Of a stretch of 64,000 bases of DNA, positions 8,732-18,537 are shown piece after piece. The position numbers and the translations under genes are program-made. Position 1 is the first letter of the stretch, and each line of letters starts with the position of its first letter. The DNA lies in NCBI RefSeq assembly GCF_014696385.1, contig NZ_JACJQB010000004.1, positions 62,001-126,000 of the forward strand, in the 5' to 3' direction. The notes beneath the pieces were generated by a model that ran no database searches, was not told the origin of the DNA, and saw only the letters and a program-made list of their open reading frames with translations. This stretch comes from Pseudanabaena mucicola FACHB-723 (GTDB lineage Bacteria > Cyanobacteriota > Cyanobacteriia > Pseudanabaenales > Pseudanabaenaceae).

Positions 8732-9484
8732 TTACCAGTCAAGCCATGCGGGGATTATTTGCCATGCTTGCTTGAGAGATTTATCTAACAATTTGTAATT
8801 TGGCTCAAACTTTCTAACTAATTGCCAAAATTTATCCGAATGATTCATGTGTGCCGTGTGACATAGTTCATGAACTAGGACGTATTCAACGACATTAGGT
8901 TCTAGAAATAGCAATTTGTAATTGAGGCTAATATTGCGATCGCAAGAGCAACTACCCCACAGTGTCTTTTGACTGCGTACCGTTGTAGTGCGATAGGGCA
9001 ACTGGATGTTAATGCTGACTTGGCGTAACCAACTGCTCAAATGCTTTTCTGCTTTTTTAATCAGCCATTTTTTTAAGAAAAATTTGCAAGCAATTACATC
9101 GGTAATATCCCCATTAACCACCAACTTGAATTGGGTTTTATCCTCACGAATACTGATTGCCCTAGCTCTGGTCGGGACTTGCTGATATTCAATGTGCCAC
9201 TCCTCATTTAGCGATCGCAAATTAATTTTGGTTGGCAACTCATGGGGCGATTGAGCCTGAAAAAATGCTTCCCTCTGATTCAATTTGAGTTGATTGCGTG
9301 TAATCCAATCACGCTTTTTTTCGACAATCTCAGGAATCTTGTGGTGATCATAATTAGTAGGAATCACAACCTCTAAACCCGCCTCCACCGATAGCGACAG
9401 GCGTACACACTTGGCACGATCACTCACACGGACTGTATAAGTAGGGATCTCAGCCGTAGTCAAAGATTGAGAACTCGATGCCAT
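8732..9484 (-). CDS. YgjP-like M48-type metallopeptidase
   Basis: A 250-residue predicted zinc peptidase. The catalytic motif reads VLVHELCHTAHMNHS (HExxH) near residue 205, followed by the third ligand region KFWQLVRKFEP, and an upstream LWGSCSCDRNISLNYKL, which together define the YgjP/DUF45 family (PF01863, gluzincin-like). No signal peptide or membrane segment is seen, so it is likely cytoplasmic. Family members are often near type I restriction genes, but that is not so here. Substrate unknown. The start ATG at 9484 lies 42 bp from the end of the SPOR-like gene on the same strand. Confidence 0.88.
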   Translation of the reverse strand: MASSSQSLTTAEIPTYTVRVSDRAKCVRLSLSVEAGLEVVIPTNYDHHKIPEIVEKKRDWITRNQLKLNQREAFFQAQSPHELPTKINLRSLNEEWHIEYQQVPTRARAISIREDKTQFKLVVNGDITDVIACKFFLKKWLIKKAEKHLSSWLRQVSINIQLPYRTTTVRSQKTLWGSCSCDRNISLNYKLLFLEPNVVEYVLVHELCHTAHMNHSDKFWQLVRKFEPNYKLLDKSLKQAWQIIPAWLDW

Positions 9485-9526
9485 AGGTTTAACGGTATTT
9501 CTAGTTTTTGACTTGAATTTTTGCCT

Positions 9527-10432
9527 TTAGTTTTGAATCAAAATTGTCCCTGAGAAAACAGCAGCAAGTCGATCTCGCTCACGATGGGCATTAGCGCGAT
9601 CGGTATAGGTACGCACCTGAATATAGGGCTTGCCCTTGAATGTGGTTGGAAAAGCATCAGGAATCATTTCCCGCACTTTTTTTAAGGTGTTGGAATTATT
9701 ATTGGGAATCAAGACCCGATAGCGGGTCGTGGCGCTAGCTTGACTTGATGGGGCTTGGCTGGATTTAGGAGGGTTAGAGGGTTTAGGATTAGCAGTAGTC
9801 GCACTTGCCACAGGTTCAGCAATTAAAGCAGCTCCCACAATTTGCGCTGCCAGCCCTTGACTGCGTAATCTTGTAGCAATTGCGTTGGCGCTTTCTCGGC
9901 TCGATAGGGGTGCGGAAATAATCACCGAGCGATTATTAAATGTGGCTAGAGAGGCACTTTTGCCCGTTTGCGATCGCACTTGAGCAAGAGCAGTATTTGG
10001 CTCAGCGTTTAGCTCCACTAGCACCATGGATGCCTGTAAATTGCTAGGAATATTATTCACCTTGCTCGAAAAGGAATGAATCACCGCATCTAGTCCAAGG
10101 CGGCGTAATTGCCCCGCCCGAAAGGAGGCTGCGTCCACATTATCAAACCCCCCAAAAAAAGTCATTGAGGCATTGAGATAATTACAAGGTATCGCAGCGA
10201 TCGCCAAAAATTCTGGCAACTGGGGCAATTGATTGGCAGGGCGATCGAGTATCACCACATAGCGACGATTGGTTAATTTTGCACAAAGCAATGGGGGCGG
10301 AGAAACTGCCTGAGCATTTGCCATGGTTGGCATCAGCGCCGAGATACTCGTCAAAAAAATCAGTCCAGCCGCCGAGTTAATTAGACGTGACCAGAGGAAA
10401 GCACTGCCTTGCATATTCATAGACCTAATCAT
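9527..10432 (-). CDS. exported SPOR-like repeat protein
   Basis: A conserved-type hypothetical of about 301 residues. A signal peptide is clear: basic start, hydrophobic LINSAAGLIFLTSISAL, and a MANAQA cleavage site. Two copies of a SPOR-like module follow (RRYVVILDRP near 40-60 with GGFDNVDAASFRAGQLRRLG; a second with FNNRSVIISAPLSSRESANA), then a Pro/Ser-rich linker and a third C-terminal one (TRYRVLIPNNNSN... YTDRANAHRERDRL). SPOR domains bind denuded peptidoglycan, so an envelope role is plausible but inferred. Starts at 10432, 10420 and 10414 are all possible; an upstream start at 10462 would lie inside a terminator stem and is unlikely. Confidence 0.7.
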   Translation of the reverse strand: MIRSMNMQGSAFLWSRLINSAAGLIFLTSISALMPTMANAQAVSPPPLLCAKLTNRRYVVILDRPANQLPQLPEFLAIAAIPCNYLNASMTFFGGFDNVDAASFRAGQLRRLGLDAVIHSFSSKVNNIPSNLQASMVLVELNAEPNTALAQVRSQTGKSASLATFNNRSVIISAPLSSRESANAIATRLRSQGLAAQIVGAALIAEPVASATTANPKPSNPPKSSQAPSSQASATTRYRVLIPNNNSNTLKKVREMIPDAFPTTFKGKPYIQVRTYTDRANAHRERDRLAAVFSGTILIQN

Positions 10433-10454
10433 GGTCAAAAACAAAATCAGACTT

Positions 10455-10487
10455 AAAAACAAGGCTTGCTATGCAAGCCTTGTTTTT
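10455..10487. terminator. terminator between GT9 gene and SPOR-like gene
   Basis: A 15-bp perfect stem (10455-10469 with 10473-10487) with A/T tracts. It ends the minus-strand glycosyltransferase gene and overlaps its TAA stop, and separates it from the next gene on the same strand. Confidence 0.88.
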
Positions 10488-11430
10488 AACCTTCCCAAAT
10501 TTTAGCGATAACTGTCTGTGGGTTGATCTCACCGATGGCTTGACCACTAGTTGCTTTTACATATTTGATTTGATTTTCGGCAATCGGTAGTAATACTGCT
10601 GCCTCTGTATTAGAGCCTAAAATTGCCACCAGTGCCGTGCCAACCGCAACACCTAGTTGCATTGCATCACCTTCTGCACAAATAAATAGATTTGCTGCCG
10701 CTACCATTGCGGTCAGCTTGCCAATATCAGAGGGACTAGTGATTAACAAATTAGGAACTTTAAGGGCTAATTGCTGCAATAGTGTCGCATTATTCACGCT
10801 ATCGACTGCCACAATCGGTAAGTTGGGCAATTTAGCTTGCATATCGAGGGCAATTGTTGCCCAGCTAGCCGCAGGATAATTGGCTAAAGCACCACAATTG
10901 AGCAGAATAAAACCACTTTGTTGAATACCTAAACGTTTCTGCTCGCTAGCCGCCCAGTCCAAATCACTTTTGGGCAGATTGACCTTAATTGGTGGACAGG
11001 ATTTCTGAATATTGAGCGCCATCAGCAAGTTATGTCTTTGCACGGCGGCATAGGCTTCTGCATCAAATGCAATGACATCCGTTAGCAAAAAGTCGCCTTC
11101 TCCTGCAAAGGAGATGCGCTTAGGAATGCCACTGAGCCATAACAGCAGATTTCTGGAAAAGCTCGGCTGAGTCAAAATTGCAGCATCATATTCGCGATCG
11201 CGAATTGTACCGAGTAAGTTACCAAAATCAGCCAGAGAATTGCGATCGCTAAAGTCAAACTTGAGGACGCGGTTCACAGATTGGCAAACACGATAAGCTG
11301 CCATTGCCCGTGGCTCGACCACCACATCGATCTCGGCATTGGGATACTGTTGTTTGAGGGTATCCAGTGTCGGGAAAAATAGTAACTGCTCGCTAGTCCC
11401 ACCTGGAACCAATGCCAGTATTCGCATCAT
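10486..11430 (-). CDS. glycosyltransferase family 9 (ADP-heptosyltransferase-like)
   Basis: A 314-residue GT-B enzyme resembling LPS heptosyltransferases (WaaC/WaaF/WaaQ type). It begins RILALVPGGTSEQLLFFPTL, the GT9 N-terminal motif, and carries ILLNCGALANYPAASWATIA near 175-195 and FICAEGDAMQLGVAVGTALVAILG near 255-278, the donor-site region. In cyanobacteria the real sugar donor is uncertain, because many lack heptose. It stands alone between tRNA-His and the SPOR-like gene and has its own terminator. No membrane segments are seen; it probably acts at the inner membrane on a lipid or polysaccharide acceptor. Confidence 0.85.
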   Translation of the reverse strand: MMRILALVPGGTSEQLLFFPTLDTLKQQYPNAEIDVVVEPRAMAAYRVCQSVNRVLKFDFSDRNSLADFGNLLGTIRDREYDAAILTQPSFSRNLLLWLSGIPKRISFAGEGDFLLTDVIAFDAEAYAAVQRHNLLMALNIQKSCPPIKVNLPKSDLDWAASEQKRLGIQQSGFILLNCGALANYPAASWATIALDMQAKLPNLPIVAVDSVNNATLLQQLALKVPNLLITSPSDIGKLTAMVAAANLFICAEGDAMQLGVAVGTALVAILGSNTEAAVLLPIAENQIKYVKATSGQAIGEINPQTVIAKIWEG

Positions 11431-11596
11431 ATTTATACATCTCTAGACGAAGACCGTAAGTAATATTACTTTGTTTTTGGAAGTTGATACAGACACCAAA
11501 ACTACACTGCGGCAAATTGACAAGTCCTTGAAAAAAATATTTTGTTACCACTTGTGTAAATGCACCAAGCAGTAGTAATATTATTAACGGTTAAAT

Positions 11597-11670
11597 GGCG
11601 AGTGTAGCCAAGTGGTTAAGGCAGTGGTTTGTGGTACCACCATTCGTGGGTTCAATTCCCATCATTCGCC
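11597..11670 (+). tRNA. tRNA-His (anticodon GTG)
   Basis: A full cloverleaf can be folded by hand: 7-bp acceptor stem GCGAGTG/CATTCGC, D arm GCC/GGC, anticodon stem GTGGT/ACCAC around loop TTGTGGT (anticodon GTG), and T arm GTGGG/CCCAT around TTCAATT. The extra 5' G at 11597 opposite C73 at 11670 is the histidine identity pair. No CCA is encoded. There is no integrase nearby. Confidence 0.96.
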
Positions 11671-11689
11671 CTTCTCAAAGAAAAGCCAA

Positions 11690-11748
11690 CAACACCACAA
11701 AAGAAAACAGGTCGTGCATTGCACGACCTGTTTTCTTTTGTGGTGTTG
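11690..11748. terminator. 29-bp perfect palindrome after tRNA-His, likely bidirectional terminator
   Basis: Arms 11690-11718 and 11720-11748 are exact complements around a single base. The stem has a G/C core (GTCGTGCA) and flanking A/T-rich arms, so either strand gives a hairpin followed by T-rich sequence. It can end both tRNA-His and apt transcription. Confidence 0.85.
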
Positions 11749-11781
11749 TAACTAACGCTCTGTGTTAATCACAACACCACT

Positions 11782-12303
11782 TTAATAGTTAATTAATGAA
11801 ACTATTGGCACTTCTGGCAAAGCCTGTCTACCATTGAGAAAATCTAGTTCAATCAAAAATCCATAACCAACTAGTTCTGCCCCAGACTGCTCAACTAGCT
11901 TGGCAGTTGCGGCTGCCGTGCCACCCGTGGCGATGACATCATCAATGATGATCACCCGCTCACCCGTTGCGATCGCATCTTGATGGATTTCTAGGGCATC
12001 AGTGCCATATTCCAATTCATATTCGGCGCGAAATACGGCTGAGGGTAACTTTTTGGGCTTGCGGACTGGTACAAAGCTGCAACCTAGAGCCATGGCAAGG
12101 GGTGCGCCAAGAATAAATCCCCGTGATTCTGTCCCAACTACGGTATCAATTGCGCTGATATTTAGTTCTGCAAATTTTGTTTGGAAACCCTGAATAATTT
12201 TGGTTAATCCTTGCGGATGGGCGAGTAGTGGCGTAATATCTCGAAAAATGATGCCCTGTTGAGGAAAATCAGGTATATCGCGGATAATACTTTTAAAGTC
12301 CAT
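11782..12303 (-). CDS. apt: adenine phosphoribosyltransferase
   Basis: Purine salvage enzyme: adenine + PRPP gives AMP + PPi in the cytoplasm. The product, 173 residues, has the APT N-terminus [21 protein letters not shown], the flexible loop region [14 protein letters not shown], and the PRPP-binding motif [19 protein letters not shown] near residue 120. I placed the start at the ATG 12303 ([11 protein letters not shown]), which gives the usual length; a TTG nine codons upstream is possible but less likely. The next gene upstream on the strand, a GTPase, ends 46 bp away, so they may be co-transcribed. Confidence 0.95.
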   Translation of the reverse strand: MDFKSIIRDIPDFPQQGIIFRDITPLLAHPQGLTKIIQGFQTKFAELNISAIDTVVGTESRGFILGAPLAMALGCSFVPVRKPKKLPSAVFRAEYELEYGTDALEIHQDAIATGERVIIIDDVIATGGTAAATAKLVEQSGAELVGYGFLIELDFLNGRQALPEVPIVSLINY

Positions 12304-12349
12304 AGGGTTAATGGCGAAATAACTTCCCAATCTTAATCTGTATTTGCGC

Positions 12350-13900
12350 TTACATCTGCTGCTTGACTAGCACCATGACTCGATTGACCGCATCTTGCAC
12401 AAATATTTTAAGAAACTCGTCGCGGCGATTGAGCTGAAATTGGCGTTGGACGACCTCGGCAATACCACCATCACCCCAATCCCGATCGCGACTGAAATAT
12501 TCAATAAAACTTTTACCTGCGATGCGCGTGAGATAAGCAGCCGTCACCGACTGAATTGTGGCTTTGAGGGCTAACCCGACCACAGTTACCGAAATGACTG
12601 TGGTGATGATTTGGACTACGCCTTTAACGATGCCAAGACTGACGAGGGTGCGGGTAAGGGAATTTGCTAACTCTTTGCCACGCTCGATGTTAATTTCACA
12701 ACTATAGACTTTGCCGATTTCCACCACCATCTGGGCATTGATCGCGGCTGTGGCTAGCATATCGACAACGGGCAAGGGGGTGGCAAAGACTACGCCCACA
12801 ACTAGCCATTGAAATTTTTCGACGACCTTGTCTGCTTCTGCCTGTTGCTGCTGCGATAGGGCTTCGCGAGTGGCGGCAGTCAAACTTTGCGATCGCAATA
12901 ACACATTATCCGCCACTAACTCATCGCCTTCATAGCTGAGGATATCGAGCAATCGCGTTAGTAACGGCTGGATTTTGGGTTTGGGTTGGACAACTTCGCC
13001 AGATTCGAGGGTGATGGGTGTGGGACTAGCTGCTATGGCAACCACATCTTCAGGGGGAATCAATCCGAAAACTCGCGATCGCAAATTGGTATGAATGATT
13101 TCGCGATCGGCTTTGGTGAGCCGATCAATTTTATTAAAAGCCAGAACAGTCCGTTTGCCAATTTCCGTTAGGGCTTTAAGCACCTCATATTCCGAACGCC
13201 GCAGATCATCATCCACCACAAACACGATTAAATCTGCCTCTGTGGCGATGGTTCTTGCTTCCTGTTCCCGATCGCTACCCAAGGCACTCGCCTCTAAAAT
13301 ACCGGGGCAGTCAGTAATTTGCACAGGTACATCTAAGTTTGGGAACTTTACAGGCGGATAAACTTTGCCCAGTTGGGTCGTTCCCATGGTTGCACCGACT
13401 GTCCCCCTAGCCTCAATATCTTGACTTGCCAGATCTAGCAAGCCATTGACTAGTGAAGTTTTCCCCGCCGAACCAACCCCAAAGACAACTACCCGCAATT
13501 CCTGACGGATGAAATTCTGTTTTAGTTGTTCTGTTTGGGCTGCTAACGAACGGCGCATCACCTCATCTTGAATTTGCTGCACCTGCCGCTCTAGGGATTC
13601 CAGACTATCTTGTGCCGCTTCAATTTTGTCGGTGGGAGCTTCAGGTATGGGACGGGGGGTAGAGGGTTCAGATTGAAATAGTCGTAAATAGTGCCAAATC
13701 AACCAAAATAGCCCGAATAACAAGCCAATGACTAACAGCACTACAAAGCCGCCTAAAATCGGTGAAGATGTGGCAACCAGTTGATAGATTTGGATAATCC
13801 GATCCAATAGTGGCACGATGAAGGAAATGACGAGTCCAAAGCATCCTAAAACCAGTAGCGATCGCAACCAAGGGAATTTTTTCTTCATGGGCTTTTTCAT
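12350..13900 (-). CDS. membrane GTPase with DUF697 (YcjF-like) domain
   Basis: A 516-residue protein with two N-terminal membrane helices (about 12-35 and 42-70), a GTPase domain and a C-terminal DUF697-type helical region. GTPase motifs: G1 [12 protein letters not shown] near 140, G3 [10 protein letters not shown]4 [10 protein letters not shown]. The C-terminal part has [18 protein letters not shown] and further hydrophobic stretches, giving probable additional membrane contact. Era/dynamin-like proteins of this layout occur widely in cyanobacteria; the role is unknown. The P-type ATPase gene ends 4 bp upstream of its start, so the two are surely co-transcribed, which may mean a link to membrane or ion homeostasis. 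Confidence 0.85.
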   Translation of the reverse strand: MKKPMKKKFPWLRSLLVLGCFGLVISFIVPLLDRIIQIYQLVATSSPILGGFVVLLVIGLLFGLFWLIWHYLRLFQSEPSTPRPIPEAPTDKIEAAQDSLESLERQVQQIQDEVMRRSLAAQTEQLKQNFIRQELRVVVFGVGSAGKTSLVNGLLDLASQDIEARGTVGATMGTTQLGKVYPPVKFPNLDVPVQITDCPGILEASALGSDREQEARTIATEADLIVFVVDDDLRRSEYEVLKALTEIGKRTVLAFNKIDRLTKADREIIHTNLRSRVFGLIPPEDVVAIAASPTPITLESGEVVQPKPKIQPLLTRLLDILSYEGDELVADNVLLRSQSLTAATREALSQQQQAEADKVVEKFQWLVVGVVFATPLPVVDMLATAAINAQMVVEIGKVYSCEINIERGKELANSLTRTLVSLGIVKGVVQIITTVISVTVVGLALKATIQSVTAAYLTRIAGKSFIEYFSRDRDWGDGGIAEVVQRQFQLNRRDEFLKIFVQDAVNRVMVLVKQQM

Positions 13901-13904
13901 GGAC

Positions 13905-16811
13905 TTATGGCAAATTCTCGGTGATGCGACGCTTTGCCCACCACCTTGAGACTAGTTTCTCGGTTTCTACCCACAAGACCAGTAGCAAACTAAAGCCAAA
14001 GCATAAACTTAGCTCTGGCAAAGAGAGGGCATCTGTACCAAAAAAATCCCTGAATGGTGGCACATAGAGCAAAGAAAGCTGCAAAATTGTGGTGAATACC
14101 ACAGAAATTAAGAGATAGGGATTTGCGATCGGGTTCAACTCAATAATTAGTTTGGAATCGGAACGACAAGCAAGGGCATGTCCCATTTGAGCAATACAGA
14201 GAGTTGTGAATGTAATCGTTTTCCAGTGAGCTTGCCATGCGGGATTGTCGGAATTGTAGATTAGTTCCATTAAGGCGATGGTTTGTAGCCCAAACACCAC
14301 CCCAATTCGCAAAATATACCAACCTAATCCCCTTGCAAAAATATTCTCTTGGGGATGAAAAGGCGGATGTTGCATTACATCATCTTCTGACGGCTCAACG
14401 GCAAGGGCAAGCGCTGGCACACCATCGGTGACTAGGTTCATCCAGAGGATCTGTAAAGGCGTGAGGGGAATTGAATTTACATTTAAAAATGGTGTGGATG
14501 CGATCGCAATTACTTCCCCGACATTACTACCCAAAATGTACTTAATAAAGCGGCGAATATTTGCGTAGACTGTACGCCCTTCTTCTGTAGCTGCGACAAT
14601 AGTCGCGTAGTTGTCATCCAGCAAAATCATATCGCTGGCCTCCTTGGAGACATCCGTTCCCGTCATTCCCATAGCAATGCCAATATTTGCCTGTTTCAAT
14701 GCAGGAGCGTCATTGACCCCATCCCCTGTCATGGCGACCACTTCACCTCGACGCTGCAATGCTTGCACAATCCGCAATTTATGCTCTGGCGACACTCTGG
14801 CATAGACAGAGGTTTTACTAGAGATCGCTGTTAACTCGTCATCGCTCATCAATTCGATTTCCTGACCCGTTAAAACGCGATCACAATCGGGATAAAAGAT
14901 ATTTAAATCACGGGCAATGGCTTGGGCAGTTAATTGGTGATCACCTGTGATCATCGTTGTGTGGATGCCCGCCTGACGACTAACCTGCACTGCTGCTGCC
15001 GCTTCGGCTCTCAGTGCGTCACGAATACCGACTAAGCCCAACCAAACGAGATTATTTTCAATGTTCGTCAGTTCCTCTTCCGTTGGTAGATGATCGAGGG
15101 GTAAATAGGCAAAGCCTAAAACACGCATTCCCTTTGAGGCAAGTAAGGTATTTTGAATATTGATGGCGGTGCGCTGGGAAATGGAAATGAAGTTGATGGC
15201 TTTATCAACTTGAATGCGATCGCAACGGCTTAAAACTAATTCGGGAGAACCTTTGCAAAATAGAAAATAGGGTTGATTGGGTAATAACGCGGCAATGGTT
15301 CGCATCGATTCGGGCGTATCTTCGGCAGCAATATTCTTGATCGCGGCAATGGCACTCATCAGCTTACGCTCCGAGGTAAAGGGAATTTCCGCGACTCTCG
15401 TGAAATAGTGAGTGCATTGTGCTTGCCAAAGGTTGGCTTTTCCTGCCAAGGTCAGCAACGCCCCTTCCGTTGGGTCGCCAATGATTTTCCATTGCGCGTG
15501 ACCATTAATCTGCTCATTAAGGCGATTTAGCTGGCGATGATTCGATTGACTTGGAGATTGACTTACAGCAGGGCGCTTTTGCAAGTAGGAATCGTTACAT
15601 ATTGCACTCGCTGCCAATAATAGTTGCAGCTCCGCACATTGATAAACACTGATATCACTTGCCAGCATATCGCCCGCTAGTCTTGCGATCGCAAATTCCC
15701 CAATCGGCTCATACCCCGTGCCACTCACCTGCGCTGTGTAGCTATTGGTGAAAATATTTTCCGCCACCATTTTGTTCTGGGTCAGCGTTCCTGTCTTGTC
15801 AGAGCAAATCATGGTCACAGAGCCAAGGGTTTCCACCGCAGGCAGTTTCCGAATCAGGGCATTGCGGCGCACCATCCTCTGTGTACCTAGCGCTAAGGTC
15901 ACTGTAATCACCGCAGGTAATCCTTCTGGCACAGCGGCAACCGCCATGCTCAGCGAGGTATTTAATAAATTAACAAAGTTGCCACTCCGCGATAGTCCGA
16001 TCGCAATCACAAGCGCCACAAAAATTAAGGAGGCAATCACTAAAGCCTTAGACAGCTCACCCATGCGTTTTTGCAATGGAGTCTCTTCCAATTCCACATC
16101 TTGCAAGAGGTTCGCAATCTTCCCTAATTCCGTTTGCATCCCCGTGGCGGTCACCAGCATCATCCCCCGACCTTGCAATACTTCAGTTCCTTGAAAAACC
16201 ATATTGCGACGATCGCCCAGTGATTCATCGGCATCAAACAATTGATCGGCAAACTTATTTACTCCCTGCGATTCTCCAGTCAAAGATCCTTCTCTTACCT
16301 TGAGCTTCACCGCTTCGAGCAAGCGTCCATCGGCTGCAATCTGCATTCCTGCGTCCAGAAATACAATGTCGCCAATCACCAATTCCGCCGATAGAACTTC
16401 CGTAACTTTCCCTTCTCGTAACACCCGCACATTCGGAGCCGCCATTTTTTTCAAGGCAGCAAGGGCATCCTCGGCACGGCTTTCTTGTACATAGCCTAAA
16501 ATACCGTTAAGAATAACAATCGCTGAAATTGCGATCGCATCTTTAGGAAATTGTCCCATTCGCAAATCTAACCCTGCTGACACGAGGGCAACCCCCATCA
16601 ACATTAGCAACATCACATTGGTAAATTGATCAATGAAGATACTTAGCTTTGTTCTGCCCGCCTTACCGTTTAACTCATTTCGTCCATAAACGGTTTGGCG
16701 ATCAGTTATTTGCCAACCCTCCAGCCCTACTTCTGGATTCACATCCAAAATTGCGATCGCATCATCGATCGTGAGCGCGTGCCAAGTTTGCGGATTCGGA
16801 GAATTGGTCAT
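13905..16811 (-). CDS. P2-type cation-transporting ATPase (calcium-type)
   Basis: A 968-residue pump of the SERCA/PMCA-like P2 class. Visible: N-terminal cation ATPase domain, actuator TGES in [14 protein letters not shown], the transmembrane M4 motif [14 protein letters not shown], the phosphorylated Asp in [13 protein letters not shown], and the hinge [13 protein letters not shown], with six C-terminal helices ending the protein. The PEGLP motif fits Ca2+ (or Mn2+) export rather than heavy metals. I start it at ATG 16811 ([13 protein letters not shown]); the open frame extends 45 codons upstream, but those would translate a palindromic repeat at 16844-16964. It is followed after 4 bp by the GTPase gene. 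Confidence 0.93.
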   Translation of the reverse strand: MTNSPNPQTWHALTIDDAIAILDVNPEVGLEGWQITDRQTVYGRNELNGKAGRTKLSIFIDQFTNVMLLMLMGVALVSAGLDLRMGQFPKDAIAISAIVILNGILGYVQESRAEDALAALKKMAAPNVRVLREGKVTEVLSAELVIGDIVFLDAGMQIAADGRLLEAVKLKVREGSLTGESQGVNKFADQLFDADESLGDRRNMVFQGTEVLQGRGMMLVTATGMQTELGKIANLLQDVELEETPLQKRMGELSKALVIASLIFVALVIAIGLSRSGNFVNLLNTSLSMAVAAVPEGLPAVITVTLALGTQRMVRRNALIRKLPAVETLGSVTMICSDKTGTLTQNKMVAENIFTNSYTAQVSGTGYEPIGEFAIARLAGDMLASDISVYQCAELQLLLAASAICNDSYLQKRPAVSQSPSQSNHRQLNRLNEQINGHAQWKIIGDPTEGALLTLAGKANLWQAQCTHYFTRVAEIPFTSERKLMSAIAAIKNIAAEDTPESMRTIAALLPNQPYFLFCKGSPELVLSRCDRIQVDKAINFISISQRTAINIQNTLLASKGMRVLGFAYLPLDHLPTEEELTNIENNLVWLGLVGIRDALRAEAAAAVQVSRQAGIHTTMITGDHQLTAQAIARDLNIFYPDCDRVLTGQEIELMSDDELTAISSKTSVYARVSPEHKLRIVQALQRRGEVVAMTGDGVNDAPALKQANIGIAMGMTGTDVSKEASDMILLDDNYATIVAATEEGRTVYANIRRFIKYILGSNVGEVIAIASTPFLNVNSIPLTPLQILWMNLVTDGVPALALAVEPSEDDVMQHPPFHPQENIFARGLGWYILRIGVVFGLQTIALMELIYNSDNPAWQAHWKTITFTTLCIAQMGHALACRSDSKLIIELNPIANPYLLISVVFTTILQLSLLYVPPFRDFFGTDALSLPELSLCFGFSLLLVLWVETEKLVSRWWAKRRITENLP

Positions 16812-16843
16812 TTGATGATTTTGCCAACTATCGGGATGCCTAG

Positions 16844-16964
16844 ATTTATAGCTGTCGCCAATCTTGTTAGGACAGAAAACCAGAAGATGAGTTGCGGCGC
16901 TTCGCGCCGCAACTCGCTTCTTGGGTTTTAATTTGTCCTTAGACAAGTGGTGGTAGCTATAAAT
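16844..16964. repeat. palindromic intergenic element with nested hairpin
   Basis: A roughly 121-bp imperfect palindrome. Outer ends ATTTATAGCT / AGCTATAAAT, partly matching arms inside, and a perfect 12-bp core hairpin (16889-16900 with 16904-16915). The right flank reads CTTCTTGGGTTTTAATTTG. Related copies lie at 29564-29672, 40182-40299, 41545-41605, 50659-50752 and 59786-59875. It lies in the space between the P-ATPase and hisB promoters. Confidence 0.75.
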
Positions 16965-17061
16965 AATGCTGAGATAACTATCAGTTTAAGCCTATCAGAG
17001 TCTGTGATACAGTTGATTTTAAGGCTGAAACCTCCAAAACCTTTATCAATCAAGCTCTGCT

Positions 17062-17664
17062 ATGTCCTACGATTCTCCTCGCATTGCCAAAGTCCACCGC
17101 AAAACTGGCGAAACCGATGTTACGGTGGCGCTTAATCTTGATGGCACAGGCAAAGGAAACATTAATACTGGGATTCCCTTTCTCGACCACATGTTGCATC
17201 AGATCTGCTCCCACGGGTTGATTGATCTAGATGTGCAAGCCACAGGGGATCTCCATATCGATGATCATCACACCAATGAGGATGTGGGAATTGTATTGGG
17301 GCAGGCGCTAGGGCAAGCCTTAGGCGATCGCAAGGGAATTAATCGCTTTGGTCATTTTGTGGCTCCCCTCGATGAAGCTTTGGTACAGGTTGCCCTCGAT
17401 TTTTCGGGTCGTCCCTATTTAGTCTATGGTCTAGTTATTCCCAATCAACGGGTGGGAACCTATGACACAGAGCTGGTGAAAGAGTTTTTTCAAGCTGTAG
17501 TCAATCACGCGCAAATGACTTTACATATCAGACTGTTAGAAAGCGGTAACTCTCACCACATAATCGAAGCAGGATTTAAAGCCTTTGCCCGTGCCATCAA
17601 AATGGCTGTCGAAGTTGATCCGCGCCGTGCCTCGGTAATTCCTAGTTCTAAAGGCGTTTTATAA
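17062..17664 (+). CDS. hisB: imidazoleglycerol-phosphate dehydratase
   Basis: Sixth step of histidine synthesis: converts IGP to imidazole-acetol phosphate. At 200 residues it is the stand-alone dehydratase, without the phosphatase domain found fused in enterobacteria. The manganese-binding His clusters are both present: [16 protein letters not shown] near 38-53 and [15 protein letters not shown] near 65-79, with the second half-repeat [17 protein letters not shown] near 165-182. It is not in a his operon here; hisI lies about 40 kb away in the window. It ends in a strong hairpin before the next gene. Confidence 0.97.
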   Translation: MSYDSPRIAKVHRKTGETDVTVALNLDGTGKGNINTGIPFLDHMLHQICSHGLIDLDVQATGDLHIDDHHTNEDVGIVLGQALGQALGDRKGINRFGHFVAPLDEALVQVALDFSGRPYLVYGLVIPNQRVGTYDTELVKEFFQAVVNHAQMTLHIRLLESGNSHHIIEAGFKAFARAIKMAVEVDPRRASVIPSSKGVL

Positions 17665-17667
17665 TCT

Positions 17668-17704
17668 TTAGCTCCGTGTCGTGCTTTGCACGACACGGAG
17701 CTAA
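17668..17704. terminator. perfect hairpin after hisB
   Basis: A 17-bp perfect stem (17668-17684 with 17688-17704) with TTT loop, 4 bp after the hisB stop. There is no long T tract, so termination may be weak or partial; the core GTCGTGC resembles the hairpin after tRNA-His. Confidence 0.7.
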
Positions 17705-17729
17705 CCAATTTATTTGCAAGAGGTAGTTT

Positions 17730-18506
17730 ATGGCTCCTATGGCTTTAGGCGATCGCATTGAGTTTGGATTTTGGGAAGCTGGCTGCATGATTTGGGTCGG
17801 TGCAAAGGATTTTGTCAGCAAAGATTATGATGGCTTTTGCAACTTAATTTGGAACCAAGACAATCCCAAATTACAAGAAGCTATCTTTGAGCAGAAAGCT
17901 TTTTTAGCGATGGATCTCTATCAGGATGACGGCTACAATGTCCGCGTTGTCATGGGCGACCTTAACGAACAAGAGCGTGATGAGTGGGTAGCGCGAGTAC
18001 GTTGGCGACTAGACTTGTCCTGTGGACAGATGGTGGTATCAGGTGTACTTGGTGATGATGATTTTGATGAGATTCAAGATGCAACTGCGATCGCAAATAG
18101 CGAAGATTGTTTGCAATGCTATGTCACCGTTCCCCCCAATGAGTATCAAGTCGAAATCTATTCCTATGCCCCCAGTGATATCACAACTGCATGGAATCAG
18201 ATTACAGGTTCGGATCTATTTCCGATCGCAGAAGGGATTGAACCAGAGCCTTTAAGGGCATATTTTGAGAGAACCCGTCCTCATACACCAGTTCCTGCAT
18301 GGATTGGTTGCGAAATCGAGGAAGACCCCGATCGTCGTAGAAAATATTACAAAGAAGCTTATTCCCTGCATTACACCGATTTTGTAATTCGTCTCTCCCC
18401 TATTCTCGAAGATTTACCACCACCAGAGCTATCAGAAAGCGGAGCCGTAAAATGGGAATTCCGCAAACCAGAGCGTTGTCCCCTTGGTTTAGTTCGGCAG
18501 CGCTAA
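17730..18506 (+). CDS. conserved-looking hypothetical protein
   Basis: A 258-residue acidic soluble protein; I do not recognise the family. No signal peptide, membrane helix or known catalytic motif is seen. It is rich in Trp, Asp and Glu, with segments such as GCMIWVGAKDF, DEWVARVRWRLDLSCGQMVV and FERTRPHTPVPAWIGCEIEE. AAGAGG lies just upstream of the ATG at a good distance, and codon use matches its neighbours, so it is surely a real gene. It follows hisB on the same strand after a hairpin and ends in a good terminator shared with DAHP synthase. A function cannot be proposed. Confidence 0.75.
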   Translation: MAPMALGDRIEFGFWEAGCMIWVGAKDFVSKDYDGFCNLIWNQDNPKLQEAIFEQKAFLAMDLYQDDGYNVRVVMGDLNEQERDEWVARVRWRLDLSCGQMVVSGVLGDDDFDEIQDATAIANSEDCLQCYVTVPPNEYQVEIYSYAPSDITTAWNQITGSDLFPIAEGIEPEPLRAYFERTRPHTPVPAWIGCEIEEDPDRRRKYYKEAYSLHYTDFVIRLSPILEDLPPPELSESGAVKWEFRKPERCPLGLVRQR

Positions 18507-18537
18507 CAAAAAAGCACCCAAAGGGTGCTTTTTTGTT
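18505..18537. terminator. bidirectional terminator (hypothetical / DAHP synthase)
   Basis: A 15-bp perfect stem (18505-18519 with 18523-18537), AAA loop and A/T tracts on each side. The last base overlaps the stop codon of the convergent aro gene. Confidence 0.92.

Noticed and set aside
10433-10462. The upstream start of the SPOR-like gene at 10462
   Set aside because: It would lie within the terminator stem of the preceding gene and puts extra hydrophobic residues before an already complete signal peptide.
11597-11748. tRNA-His as an integration site of a mobile island
   Set aside because: No integrase, no duplicated tRNA end and only ordinary genes on both sides.
16812-16946. A 45-residue N-terminal extension of the P-type ATPase
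   Set aside because: It would translate part of a palindromic intergenic repeat and is not seen in the pump family; ATG 16811 gives the normal start.
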